DNA from: Eremothecium cymbalariae DBVPG#7215
Lineage: Eukaryota; Ascomycota; Saccharomycetes; Saccharomycetales; Saccharomycetaceae
Length of the DNA stretch: 64,000 bases
Assembly: GCF_000235365.1 (NCBI RefSeq)
Contig: NC_016450.1
Location: 868,001 to 932,000 of the forward strand
Reading direction: 5' to 3'
Both the position numbers and the translations under genes were made by a program. The notes under the pieces were generated by a model. The model saw nothing but the letters and a program-made list of their open reading frames with translations. It searched no databases and had not been told where the DNA came from. Below, piece by piece: positions 39,202 through 48,211 of this stretch (positions are counted from its first letter, which is position 1; each line of letters starts with the position of its first letter).

Positions 39202-40172
39202 AGTACGCCCCACTGCCTCCCCATCGTCTCTCTGCTTTCCGTCCTAGTGAAGAGAGAGAGAAGGGAAAGAAGAAAAATCCTGTCATGTTTATTAAATAAA
39301 GATGGGGGGAATTTATACCTAGTTTTTTATTATATATTTAAAAGAACTCCTCAAAAGTAACAGATTTTTTCCCTACTTGTTTTTTACTGGCAAGAAATGC
39401 AAATGCGACTATACCAATGGCTGAATATATATGATAACTTGATGTGGAGCCTGCTCTCGTTAATCCCTCCGAACAGTTAAATTGCATGTATGGTTAGTTG
39501 GTCATGCTGGTATTTTGTATATTTTGCCGTGATGTTTTTTTTGTTTATGGAAAGCTAGCACTTTACCACTGGCAGACACGGTGGATGACATCCGCAGGTC
39601 AGTTATTGCACAGATTAATTATTATTTAATCTCCTGAAAATAATTCCCACTTTCTTTTATCACTATTACTATTGCCCTTTATTACATTATTTTATTTTGT
39701 TTCAGCCAATTGGTTTGCCATATCGTTATGAACATGGGATGATCATTTGCCCATTCGTTTATTATGAATGGAAAACTTATTTAAATTGAAAAAAAAATAT
39801 CACTAATATTTGAGTTTTACCTAAGACTACCAAGCCTTGTTTCTTTGTCCACACGGATTTGTAGTTTTTTCTTTTGCTTGATTGACTCCTTTCAATTGTA
39901 ATAGTTGAAAAATTACTAGGTGCAAACCATATAGGAGCGTGTCCAATTCCTCCCTCAGTGCCCGGATGCTGAATGAGGATTATCAGTCTTGTTTTTTGTC
40001 AAAATTACGCAATGCTTATGTATGGAAGATAGGATAAGTATGTATATGGATGTATTTTTTACACATGATTTATCTAGAGAAGACGTTGTTTTTTAGGTGT
40101 ATTGTGCTTCCCCAGCTGCTCGCAGTACTTGGTGGTGAAAGCAAGAGGCTTGTTGGGGAGGGGGTTAGTCCA
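39202..40172. other. Convergent intergenic region between FAA1 and CLD1
   Basis: About 970 bp, AT-rich, between two 3' ends. No credible ORF, tRNA or repeat was seen. The length is unusual for a tail-to-tail gap in this window. Confidence 0.6.
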
Positions 40173-41489
40173 CTAAGGCTGTGTGGTGTGCAAGCCTGAC
40201 ATCTTTGCCATCTCAGCTTGAAGTAATTCATTAAAGACTGAATAATTGTCCAAGTATAGGTGATGGCCAGATTGTGGAATCACATGAACATTTGATTCCT
40301 TTCCTATGTGCCGAACGATGAAATCAGACGCCTGTTCACCACCTTTGCAATCCATCCAATCCTGATCACCGTACATCCATAACCAGTCACATTGAGCCTT
40401 AAAAGAATCTGCCGCTTGAGAATTAAAAAGCCTTGATAGTAGTGGACTTCTGGGATCACCACCGCATTTCAATACAAAACTTAATAAGTATTCTCCAGAT
40501 CCAGGCTTATTAAATATTGCGTAAGCGTACCTGTGTAATGCTTGAAACTGGGACTCACCCATAGTACCCTCATTCAAAAATTGTTTAAAACGACGGAACG
40601 ACCAACCACTGGTGAGCTTCGATCCGAAAATACCACTATTTCGCACCAACGAAAAGGGTGAAAGATTACGATCCCAAAGTTTCACAAACCACCAAGGAGG
40701 TTGCTTTATAACCTTATTAGATGGACAGATTCCAGCAGGTGAACACATTATCAATTTTTTCAGATGCTTTGGGCGGGACTGTGCATAGAGCGCAATCAAA
40801 TAAGCACCCAAGGAATGTGCCAGAACCAAATTTCTTTCTTGGTCCTCCAATAAACCCCGTTTTTGAAGCCATATTTCAAACCTATCATGGAACCAATTCT
40901 CAACTTCGGATGCCGTATTTTTATTTATACTGAAAGGGAACTTGGGTCTCGAAGAAAACCCATATCCTGGAAAGTCTATAGCGTGAATTGTCCACGAATT
41001 GTTCAACAGCTTTATATTCTCAAAGTTTTTCAGAAAGAAACCTAAACCTGCACCATACCCATGCACAAAGATTAAATGGTGCATCTTAGAGTCCTTCGGG
41101 TTAACTGGAGGGCTATTAGGCCTTATGCAAAATTCATTAATGTAATTTCCTTCTTCGTCTACCGGAGTCCTGATAATTTCACCAATCTTGCCATCAGCAG
41201 CAGAAGGGAAAAATGGAAGTGTAGATAATAAACCTGTTTGGAATTTATCAACGTCATCATGAAAGATTTTATAATCTTTCCATGATTCTTTAAGGGGCAT
41301 GGGAAACAGCGATGGGATATTCAAAAGAATCTCCATTAATGGAATCGCAGTCGGAGGTGTAGGCTTCGGTGAAGTGAATGAAGACATATTTGCTCCATAT
41401 TTGTTCCTCTCAATAGAAAACTGTGAACTATTGATTAGACATCTTAGAATGTTCGGAACAGGTGAGGCTTTATTATTTTTAATGAACAT
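40173..41489 (-). CDS. CLD1: Mitochondrial cardiolipin-specific phospholipase
   Basis: Removes an acyl chain from newly made cardiolipin, giving monolysocardiolipin for Taz1-dependent remodelling in the mitochondrial inner membrane. The 438-residue alpha/beta hydrolase (ABHD4/5-like) starts MFIKNNKASPVPNILRCLIN; the basic, serine-containing beginning could be a mitochondrial presequence. Motifs: HGYGAGLGFF (143-152) for the oxyanion region, FPGYGFSSRPKFPF, the nucleophile elbow AHSLGA with Ser226, and the C-terminal HHLYLDN block with the HxxxxD pattern. S. cerevisiae Cld1 has 445 residues. ECM18 and ICT1 are relatives, but the long matching stretches around HGYGAG and WYGDQDWMD-type regions favour CLD1. 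Confidence 0.93.
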   Translation of the reverse strand: MFIKNNKASPVPNILRCLINSSQFSIERNKYGANMSSFTSPKPTPPTAIPLMEILLNIPSLFPMPLKESWKDYKIFHDDVDKFQTGLLSTLPFFPSAADGKIGEIIRTPVDEEGNYINEFCIRPNSPPVNPKDSKMHHLIFVHGYGAGLGFFLKNFENIKLLNNSWTIHAIDFPGYGFSSRPKFPFSINKNTASEVENWFHDRFEIWLQKRGLLEDQERNLVLAHSLGAYLIALYAQSRPKHLKKLIMCSPAGICPSNKVIKQPPWWFVKLWDRNLSPFSLVRNSGIFGSKLTSGWSFRRFKQFLNEGTMGESQFQALHRYAYAIFNKPGSGEYLLSFVLKCGGDPRSPLLSRLFNSQAADSFKAQCDWLWMYGDQDWMDCKGGEQASDFIVRHIGKESNVHVIPQSGHHLYLDNYSVFNELLQAEMAKMSGLHTTQP

Positions 41490-42184
41490 TATACTAGTGA
41501 TGAAAACAATGTGGTCTCAACAATACAGGCTATACCCGATAATTAACTTGCAGCATTAGACAAATGAGAGGAATTCTGCACAAACTATCAACCTAGCCCC
41601 CAAAACACTGGTAGTTGCGTAACGGTGTTCTTTCTCCGTAAACTTCGATAATATATATTTGTGTATAAAATGTAGTATGATTCAAGAAATATGAAAAATG
41701 ATCCGATTTTTGAAGGGAACTTTTTCAACATTATTTTGATGGGAAAAGACAACTTCTAGTTCTTTAAACTGACATCAATAAAAATGATTACAATTATATA
41801 TATATATAACAATGACAGTAGAGAAGTATAGGAAAGTTTATGTTGGTGGAAACAAATAAAATATGAAACGAATCTTACCAATTGAGAATAATAGTTTCAC
41901 TATGAACTTCTTAGATTATCTGATGAAAAAGAAAACTACACAAAGATCAGTCAAAACATATAGAATCTTTTAAATAAATCCCAGAACTCAAAGAAGCTTG
42001 AAATGTGAACAAGTAACACTAATTTCTATTCCTACCCAGCATCTTGTAAAAACGTTTAGAATAAAAAAACGATTAAAATAAAATCTAAATGATGAAAAAC
42101 GAAATGAAACAAGTTAATAGAGTAAATTAGTTTTCTTTTTGTAAATGTTTCATAATATTTTAAAAGGTCTCTTTCCATCATTAT
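41490..42184. other. Intergenic region between CLD1 and MUB1
   Basis: About 700 bp of AT-rich sequence holding the MUB1 3' flank and CLD1 promoter. Nothing specific was recognised. Confidence 0.6.
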
Positions 42185-44011
42185 TTATGAACCTCCTATT
42201 GGAGGATTCTCTGATGTGTCCACAAACTCTCCTGCCGATTGATTGGCGATCCCTTGGGGATCTACTACGTTACCCCGCGCAGTCATCAATATAGATTGAT
42301 CCACTTCTGTAGCTGCAGTAGTTGTTGTGGTCGTGGTACCAGCTGACTGACCGGCAGCATTTGGCGTATGTGTACCTGTGGTGTTTGCAGTAGATGATGT
42401 GCCTGTAAATACTGACCCAACGTCGTGACACCAGTAACGATGATAAGCCCATGACTGTAGTTGGCACTCACAACTACAGTATTTAGTTCGCTTACAACGA
42501 CGACACTTGGGGAACTGTTTAGGGTGATCTTCCCACTTCCCACAGAAAAAGTTGGCGCATTGTCTCACACCTGTAGCTTCTTGCTTACGACAAGAGTTTC
42601 TCATGACTACCGAACTCCAATAAGTTATGTTGGCATCATTCTCAACCTTTACCGTATACCTTTCCACTAATGCAAATAAATTCAAAGTTTCCCTATTAAT
42701 AATCTTATTCCAAGTTTCTTCATCCAATTCCTTAGATATTTTATCATAATCCCATTTATAATTGAATCTTTTTTTCATCTGAGCTTCATCGTACATTCGA
42801 AAAGCACGCCATACATCCGTTGTGTTAGCCTTTTTAAGTTTGGTAAAATCTGCCAGGCCCAACATAGAGAAGTTTGGAGACCTCTTGGTTTGAAATTTTT
42901 TATTATCTTCCTCACATACAGCATTTATCTCCATGAGGAGTGGATCTATAATGATAGGCAGTTTTTGTTTGACCTTGATATGCTCATCCTCATCAATCAG
43001 AGACAAATTCGTGAAATCCAAAGGAGGAAGAGAATTGCTTAACAGCGTGAACCGTTCTTTCGCACGCTCTAATATAGGCCGGAATGAGATGGAATCTACC
43101 AATGAGACTTTTTGTAAGTACGGCTTAGTTGCTGTACACTTTGTCAAAAAGGCCAATAGCTGAACTGACCAAGTGATGTCATCAAGTTTCGGAATGACTC
43201 GCCCCAAGAAAAACTCTCTGGGGATGGATAAGACAACATCAGATAACGGGTGCTCTTCACCTGTAATCCCCAAAGTGCCCTCCCATAGCGATTGAAAGTC
43301 CGTATCCAATCTCGTAATGGGAGGTACACAGTTGTGCATAATCATATGTGCAGGATCATCAACTAGACTAGGAATATCATCACCAACTAAAACCTTGAAC
43401 CGCTCCATATTTATACAAAGGCGCAGGTTTGGATGTGACTTGTCCATTTTATTAAAGAAGCTTTCCATCTCCTCAGGTTGTAGCTGGAAAATATCCCCAT
43501 TTGCAATAGACTTGAAGTCAAAGTCAATAGGCTCATCCTTGAAGAAATCAAAGTTCTTGTGATATATCATGTAGTTGTCCAAGACCGTTGTTATTATAGG
43601 AATAACCCCACTATGAGCAACCTGCTTCCTAATCTCTTGCGTACCCCTAGTGCCCGTAAGAACCAAACACTGAAACGCTAGCGTCCACTTCCACGCAACC
43701 ATCGCCATCTTCCGCTGCCTCGTAATTGAATCCACCGTCCCCATACGAAACCCAACATGCAGTCCAAAACACAAATCATGTAAAGTTAAATAACAATCAT
43801 GCAAAATCGACACTAACCGCTCCAAAGCCCCATCCTCTGACATAGTCTCCCTTACCTTAGCCGAGCTAGACGTCAGAAACGTCAAGTGGTTCAACGAGTT
43901 AATCAATGGTAGGTCCGCTACATTATCTAATGCTCTTCTGTCATAAACAGTCTGCGATATTATGAAGCTAGCCCTATTCGACAACACTGACCTGTGGTTC
44001 AGCTCCCTCAT
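42185..44011 (-). CDS. MUB1: MYND zinc-finger protein Mub1
   Basis: Partner of the ubiquitin ligase Ubr2 and conjugating enzyme Rad6; it is needed for turnover of the proteasome-gene activator Rpn4 and influences bud site and kinetochore protein levels. The 608-residue protein (620 in S. cerevisiae) starts MRELNHRSVLSNRASFIISQ. It is mostly helical repeats (armadillo-like), with the MYND zinc finger at about 488-535 (CANFFCGKW, CRRCKRTKYCSCECQ, HRYWC) and a Thr/Ala/Gly-rich low-complexity tail after it. A 10-bp-arm inverted repeat lies in the MYND coding sequence. Next to SRT1, as YMR100W-YMR101C, with VPH2 interleaved from the sister block. A short divergent promoter (about 280 bp) separates it from VPH2. 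Confidence 0.93.
   Translation of the reverse strand: MRELNHRSVLSNRASFIISQTVYDRRALDNVADLPLINSLNHLTFLTSSSAKVRETMSEDGALERLVSILHDCYLTLHDLCFGLHVGFRMGTVDSITRQRKMAMVAWKWTLAFQCLVLTGTRGTQEIRKQVAHSGVIPIITTVLDNYMIYHKNFDFFKDEPIDFDFKSIANGDIFQLQPEEMESFFNKMDKSHPNLRLCINMERFKVLVGDDIPSLVDDPAHMIMHNCVPPITRLDTDFQSLWEGTLGITGEEHPLSDVVLSIPREFFLGRVIPKLDDITWSVQLLAFLTKCTATKPYLQKVSLVDSISFRPILERAKERFTLLSNSLPPLDFTNLSLIDEDEHIKVKQKLPIIIDPLLMEINAVCEEDNKKFQTKRSPNFSMLGLADFTKLKKANTTDVWRAFRMYDEAQMKKRFNYKWDYDKISKELDEETWNKIINRETLNLFALVERYTVKVENDANITYWSSVVMRNSCRKQEATGVRQCANFFCGKWEDHPKQFPKCRRCKRTKYCSCECQLQSWAYHRYWCHDVGSVFTGTSSTANTTGTHTPNAAGQSAGTTTTTTTAATEVDQSILMTARGNVVDPQGIANQSAGEFVDTSENPPIGGS
42454..42480. repeat. Inverted repeat in the MUB1 MYND region (10-bp arms, 7-nt loop)
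   Basis: ACTGTAGTTG (42454-42463) pairs exactly with CAACTACAGT (42471-42480). Shorter and weaker than the others in this window. Confidence 0.8.
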
Positions 44012-44293
44012 CGTTAATCACAGTGTCTATATCAGTCGCTGAACTCTCCTGGTGCGCTTACTCCTACTTTCTGAGCTTTTGTTCTCCTAGGATGTAGCTG
44101 GTGTCGTTCATTTCAAACAAATTTGCCACCCTTCTGGTCCCATATAGGGTATGCCGTAGAACGGAGTGTTCAACCTGTCATAAACTTAATAGTTACACAA
44201 AGCTGATAGGTGCGAACACTAAAGCAAGAAGAAGGTTCAGTACATATAGAGGGATCAGTTCGAAGAGGGTGGCAGATGGTATGAGCGTAGAAG

Positions 44294-44920
44294 ATGTTTG
44301 GACTGGTATTAAACGAGCGACTTCGCGGTCAACTAGAGATATTGAGCAATAAGGACGGCGGAGGGGATTTGGATGCTTCTTTAGCTTTGCAGCAAGGTTG
44401 GATATCGTTCCAGAGCTTGGAAAGGCTGAATAGGCAGTATTTTACAGCAAGGGATGATTTCAGTGGGGGGGAGTGCATGCAGGGGCTACGGTTTCGAGTT
44501 GAGCCACGTCGGAAGAAGGGCGGCAGGTACACAGAGGAGTTTCGGAGGCAATTGGAGGAGTTGAGGGTGTTGGAACAAGAACGGGAGTATTGGAGGCTTA
44601 TTGGGAAGGATGAGGAAGACTATAATAAGGGGCGGGACAGCCTTCTGCAGATCAACAAGCAGATTAAGGAGCAGATTGCGGCGGTTTTTAATATTCTGCT
44701 TACAGTTTTTGGTGTGACGTATGGCGTGTGGTACGTTTCAGGTACTTCGGTCGTTCTCGACTTGCATGTGAGGGTGCTATTATGCTTGTTTGCTGGTATT
44801 GTTGTGTTGATTGCAGACGTTGCGATGTATAACATGTATGGGCGAAAGATCGAAGAGGCCAGGGAAGTGGAACGGACGATAAAAGAAGAAAAACGTGTAA
44901 TTACAGAGCTAATTATCTAG
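44294..44920 (+). CDS. VPH2: V-ATPase assembly factor Vph2 (Vma12)
   Basis: ER membrane protein that, with Vma21 and Vma22, assembles the Vo sector of the vacuolar proton ATPase. The 208-residue protein (215 in S. cerevisiae) starts MFGLVLNERLRGQLEIL. The conserved region ahead of the membrane part reads QINKQIKEQIAAVFNILLTVF. Two transmembrane segments follow (about 137-157 and 165-185; VVLDLHVRVLLCLFAGIVVLI between and within them), then a charged C-tail (KIEEAREVERTIKEEKR). It is followed in this window by SRT1 and OAC1; in S. cerevisiae VPH2 and OAC1 are neighbours (YKL119C-YKL120W). An overlapping upstream ORF (44101-44352) is not a gene. Confidence 0.94.
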   Translation: MFGLVLNERLRGQLEILSNKDGGGDLDASLALQQGWISFQSLERLNRQYFTARDDFSGGECMQGLRFRVEPRRKKGGRYTEEFRRQLEELRVLEQEREYWRLIGKDEEDYNKGRDSLLQINKQIKEQIAAVFNILLTVFGVTYGVWYVSGTSVVLDLHVRVLLCLFAGIVVLIADVAMYNMYGRKIEEAREVERTIKEEKRVITELII

Positions 44921-45138
44921 AAATGAAAAGCAGAGCTTATTCTAAGAATGTTTTGTTGTTTGCTGGTGATTTTCACGGTCAGAGATAGGATATATGATTT
45001 GTGAGATCTTTTTGACGAAAGAGAGTGGAATTGATATTAAATTTGTAATCAAACAATCGATCGACAGATTGATTATATGAGCCAAGGCAGTCTGACGAGG
45101 GACTATGATGTTTTAATATATTATCTTGTTTTTTAGTT

Positions 45139-46281
45139 TTATCTGTCAGTTACAGATACAGCTTTTGGAGGAGGAGGAAGTTTATCAAGCCTGACTGGGA
45201 CCCTTTTCCGCTGTCTAAGCAAAGTAGTTGCAAATGATCCTACGCGAGTCCTTAACTTCTCCCTCTTTCTTGCCCTTTGCAATGTTGTAAAGAAGCTCCA
45301 TTTTAATAATATTAAATAGAAACTCCTGAAAGTAAAATCGGGCCACATGCATTTGGAAAACTCAATTACAGAGTTTTCATGTGTCTGCCACAACATGTAG
45401 TCGGAGAGTCGGGTATGCCCACTAGTCCGAACCAAAATATCAGCTTTATTAGAACTTGAACCCAAGTACATTGCATTAGTCAATTGTTCTACAGTAATTT
45501 CCTCAGTACTCAAGACTCCATTCTGACAAAGCCTGACCAAATCGTGCATGGAGTGGTAGATATCGTTTCGCGTCGTGTATGGTAAACATATGTAAATGTT
45601 AAATGCCGTGTTATGTTTGGTCATTGCCTCAACATAACTGATCTTGTCATTTAGTTCATCGGCTAATAATGCTCTGTCACCAACAACTAGCAATTTAGCT
45701 CCATACAATCGATCCTTTAGGTTGTTCGCCCTATTTGCTAAATCTTGCAACCGCCTACTCAACATGTCAGTCAATGTGTCAATCTCCTCCTTGGGCCTAT
45801 TGAAATTCTCAATAGAGAACGCGTACGCGCTTACCACATCAATACCCACCTTCTTACATATGTGTAACGTCCTGAACAATGTTAGACTGCCTGCTTCATG
45901 CCCCCGCTTAAGAGGAAGATTCAACGACTTGGCGTACCGTCTATTCCCATCCATAATAAATGACACATGTTGTGGAAGCGGCCCCATCTGCAAAATCTTG
46001 ATAAGAAAATTCTGAATAAAATTAACAACAACCCTAATTATACCAATCTGAAACAAAATATTGGTAACCTTAACCCTTTCATTCTGATAGTGATGTCTCC
46101 AATGCCCATGAAGAATATCAGACAACTTCATTTTAAGCGTGGGCTGCTGCGACGGAAGCGATGCTTCTTCTACGCATATTTCTGGATCCTCTTCTAGAGG
46201 TTGTAAGTTCCACTCCAATTGAACAACCTGATCCTTTCCAATACATCCATTCCGCTCCTCCTGTATAACTTCTATACTCAT
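45139..46281 (-). CDS. SRT1: cis-Prenyltransferase (dehydrodolichyl diphosphate synthase) Srt1
   Basis: Adds isopentenyl units in cis to farnesyl diphosphate, making long polyprenyl/dolichyl diphosphates for glycosylation; in S. cerevisiae Srt1 sits on lipid droplets and is prominent in stationary phase and spore wall formation. The 380-residue product starts at the ATG (MSIEVIQEERNG); a further in-frame upstream codon is GTG. Motifs: FIMDGNRRYAK (about 108-118) with the catalytic Asp, AYAFSIENFNRP, and DILVRTSGHTRLSDYMLWQ. RER2 is the other yeast paralog, but the N-terminal extension and the MUB1 neighbourhood (YMR100W-YMR101C) favour SRT1. Confidence 0.93.
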   Translation of the reverse strand: MSIEVIQEERNGCIGKDQVVQLEWNLQPLEEDPEICVEEASLPSQQPTLKMKLSDILHGHWRHHYQNERVKVTNILFQIGIIRVVVNFIQNFLIKILQMGPLPQHVSFIMDGNRRYAKSLNLPLKRGHEAGSLTLFRTLHICKKVGIDVVSAYAFSIENFNRPKEEIDTLTDMLSRRLQDLANRANNLKDRLYGAKLLVVGDRALLADELNDKISYVEAMTKHNTAFNIYICLPYTTRNDIYHSMHDLVRLCQNGVLSTEEITVEQLTNAMYLGSSSNKADILVRTSGHTRLSDYMLWQTHENSVIEFSKCMWPDFTFRSFYLILLKWSFFTTLQRARKREKLRTRVGSFATTLLRQRKRVPVRLDKLPPPPKAVSVTDR

Positions 46282-46651
46282 GTTTACTAATATAATCACT
46301 GCTGTCCTAGTGTTAGGAAGAAGGAAATCTACTAGTCTTTTTGTTGCCGCCCTTTTGTACTATCCACAGATTATTGCTATTGTCCTGCGTCAGCGAAACA
46401 TGATATTTAGATCTCAGCATGGTTTGGTTCCAAATGGACTGGGAAAAGATATTTAGAGACGTGATAAGCGTTGGGAATGTGTTGATGGGTGTGTAGAGAT
46501 GTGGATTTGTGTTTGGGGGTGATGGTGGGGGGTGAGGTGCGAGATTTTGGAGGAATATAGTTGATTTATGTAGATCTATATATAGATGTCTATGTGGATA
46601 TGTAGATACATATAGGTACTAATAGATACAGAAATGGATGGGGGAGGAGAG
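46282..46651. other. Intergenic region between SRT1 and OAC1
   Basis: About 370 bp, with a G-rich and TAGATA-rich stretch near 46440-46630. No recognised element. Confidence 0.6.
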
Positions 46652-47629
46652 TCATGGTCCTAGCAGAATGGCTTCAGCGTGGTATACAAGATTCATAGTT
46701 TGTTCCAAGAAGGTTAGACACAGGATAGTGTGTGGGCATATTCTTGAGAGTTGGGCGGCAAACCCTTTGTACAGGGCGGAGGGGCCTTCTATCTTTATGG
46801 TTTTGAGAAAACAATCTATTGGGCCCTTGTAAAGGGAGCCAGACTGGTTATAGACTCTTGTTAGTATGACATCCCAAGGATTCATCACGATGGCAACGCC
46901 GACGCCGGATATGGTGGAGGCGATGAGATGCAGAGAATATCCATCTTGCATGTGGGCATTACGTAACAAGAAGTTCTTGGCGGAGTTGTAAATTGGCAGT
47001 TGGACAGCAGATCCGGCGCCGGTTCTCAAGATTGCAGCGTCAGTACCGTGAAAGAGGCCTTTAATGCCATGATTTTTGACTATACTAGTGATACCATTCC
47101 ATATAGAAGAGTATCTAGTTTGTTGACCAACTTGTATGGCAGAGGAATACGATTGCATTCTTGTTTTGATTAGATAGAGAGGAGAGCCTATAACCGCGCC
47201 AATCATGCCGGAGAGGGTGCCAGCCACTATGTTAACCGCCATATTTTGATGGACATAGGGGTTTTTTGTTGAGAAAAGTAGTTTATTCGTTTCTAAACGT
47301 ATGGGTTCATAGAAACCCAGACGTGACCCATTAAGGCCAATCTGGTATATATATGCACAGTTCAATCCCTTTTGGAGGCCTCTAATTCCTTCCGTTTTAC
47401 CAATGAGGCCCATAGCTTGGAATGGGTTCTTGTAGATGGTCTCACCGACGGCAGATAGTTCTCCCTGTAACTGCATTCTCGTTTTTGCCACTTCCACTGG
47501 ATTAGTGAACGTGACGGCTATGCATGCTGCCAAACCTCCAGCGATGAACGAACCGGTTTTGCTGATTCTTTGAGCGGCATTTCTCTCTCCTGCTGGGGAG
47601 TCAGATTGGTGTTCTGATCGTGAGGGCAT
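46652..47629 (-). CDS. OAC1: Mitochondrial oxaloacetate/sulfate carrier
   Basis: Inner-membrane member of the mitochondrial carrier family that carries oxaloacetate, sulfate and alpha-isopropylmalate (the last for leucine synthesis). The 325-residue protein (324 in S. cerevisiae) starts MPSRSEHQSDSPAGERNAA. It shows three repeats of about 100 residues, each with the Px[DE]xx[KR]x[RK] signature or a close form: PVEVAKTRMQ (about 44), PLYLIKTRMQ (about 150; acidic residue replaced) and PWDVILTRVYN (about 252). Six transmembrane segments are expected. In S. cerevisiae it neighbours VPH2 and DGR2; here SRT1 lies between it and VPH2. Confidence 0.96.
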   Translation of the reverse strand: MPSRSEHQSDSPAGERNAAQRISKTGSFIAGGLAACIAVTFTNPVEVAKTRMQLQGELSAVGETIYKNPFQAMGLIGKTEGIRGLQKGLNCAYIYQIGLNGSRLGFYEPIRLETNKLLFSTKNPYVHQNMAVNIVAGTLSGMIGAVIGSPLYLIKTRMQSYSSAIQVGQQTRYSSIWNGITSIVKNHGIKGLFHGTDAAILRTGAGSAVQLPIYNSAKNFLLRNAHMQDGYSLHLIASTISGVGVAIVMNPWDVILTRVYNQSGSLYKGPIDCFLKTIKIEGPSALYKGFAAQLSRICPHTILCLTFLEQTMNLVYHAEAILLGP

Positions 47630-48211
47630 CTTTCGATTTATTTTGTTTTGTTTTTTTTGGTTTTTCTATGTTCACTAGCTATAGACCCTTGAAAGTGATC
47701 GATAATTCGTTATCACTACGTTGGCCCTTGTGTATTGGATACGTCAGACAAGTTTTGAATTGAAATTAGGCTGTCAATGATTTAGAGTCAAAATACATGT
47801 GTCTTTGCAAGACCAATTAAATCTTCACAAGGCCCTTCGGAAAAAAAATTGAAAATCCAACTCTTAAGGAATACAGAAGAGTGGCTTCTTCATCGAGTAT
47901 AGCAAGTGTTCATGCATTCAAGTGAATTGATCTATTTAAATTCAGACCTAAGAAAACTAGGATGATGAAGCAGAATTTATCTACGTCTTCCAAGCAGGCT
48001 GTAAGCTGAAGTGATATATATATATGGTTATCAACCGGTGAACAGCGATGCAATGATGCTGATAACGATGGTGGGAAGGCAAGTCAAAAAAGGTGGTACT
48101 GGTAAAATAGGTGGATTTTTTGACGGCGTTATGTTAATCATTCAGCCATTTTGCCCGAGATTGTGGTGGGCTGATCTATTCTTTTTATACGCGTCGACAT
48201 CAAAATAAATA
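47630..48211. other. Intergenic region between OAC1 and the DGR2-like gene
   Basis: About 580 bp containing the OAC1 promoter and the DGR2-like 3' flank. No recognised element. Confidence 0.6.

Noticed and set aside
44101..44352. 83-codon ORF before VPS38-like VPH2
   Set aside because: It begins at GTG, overlaps the sure VPH2 start and resembles nothing.
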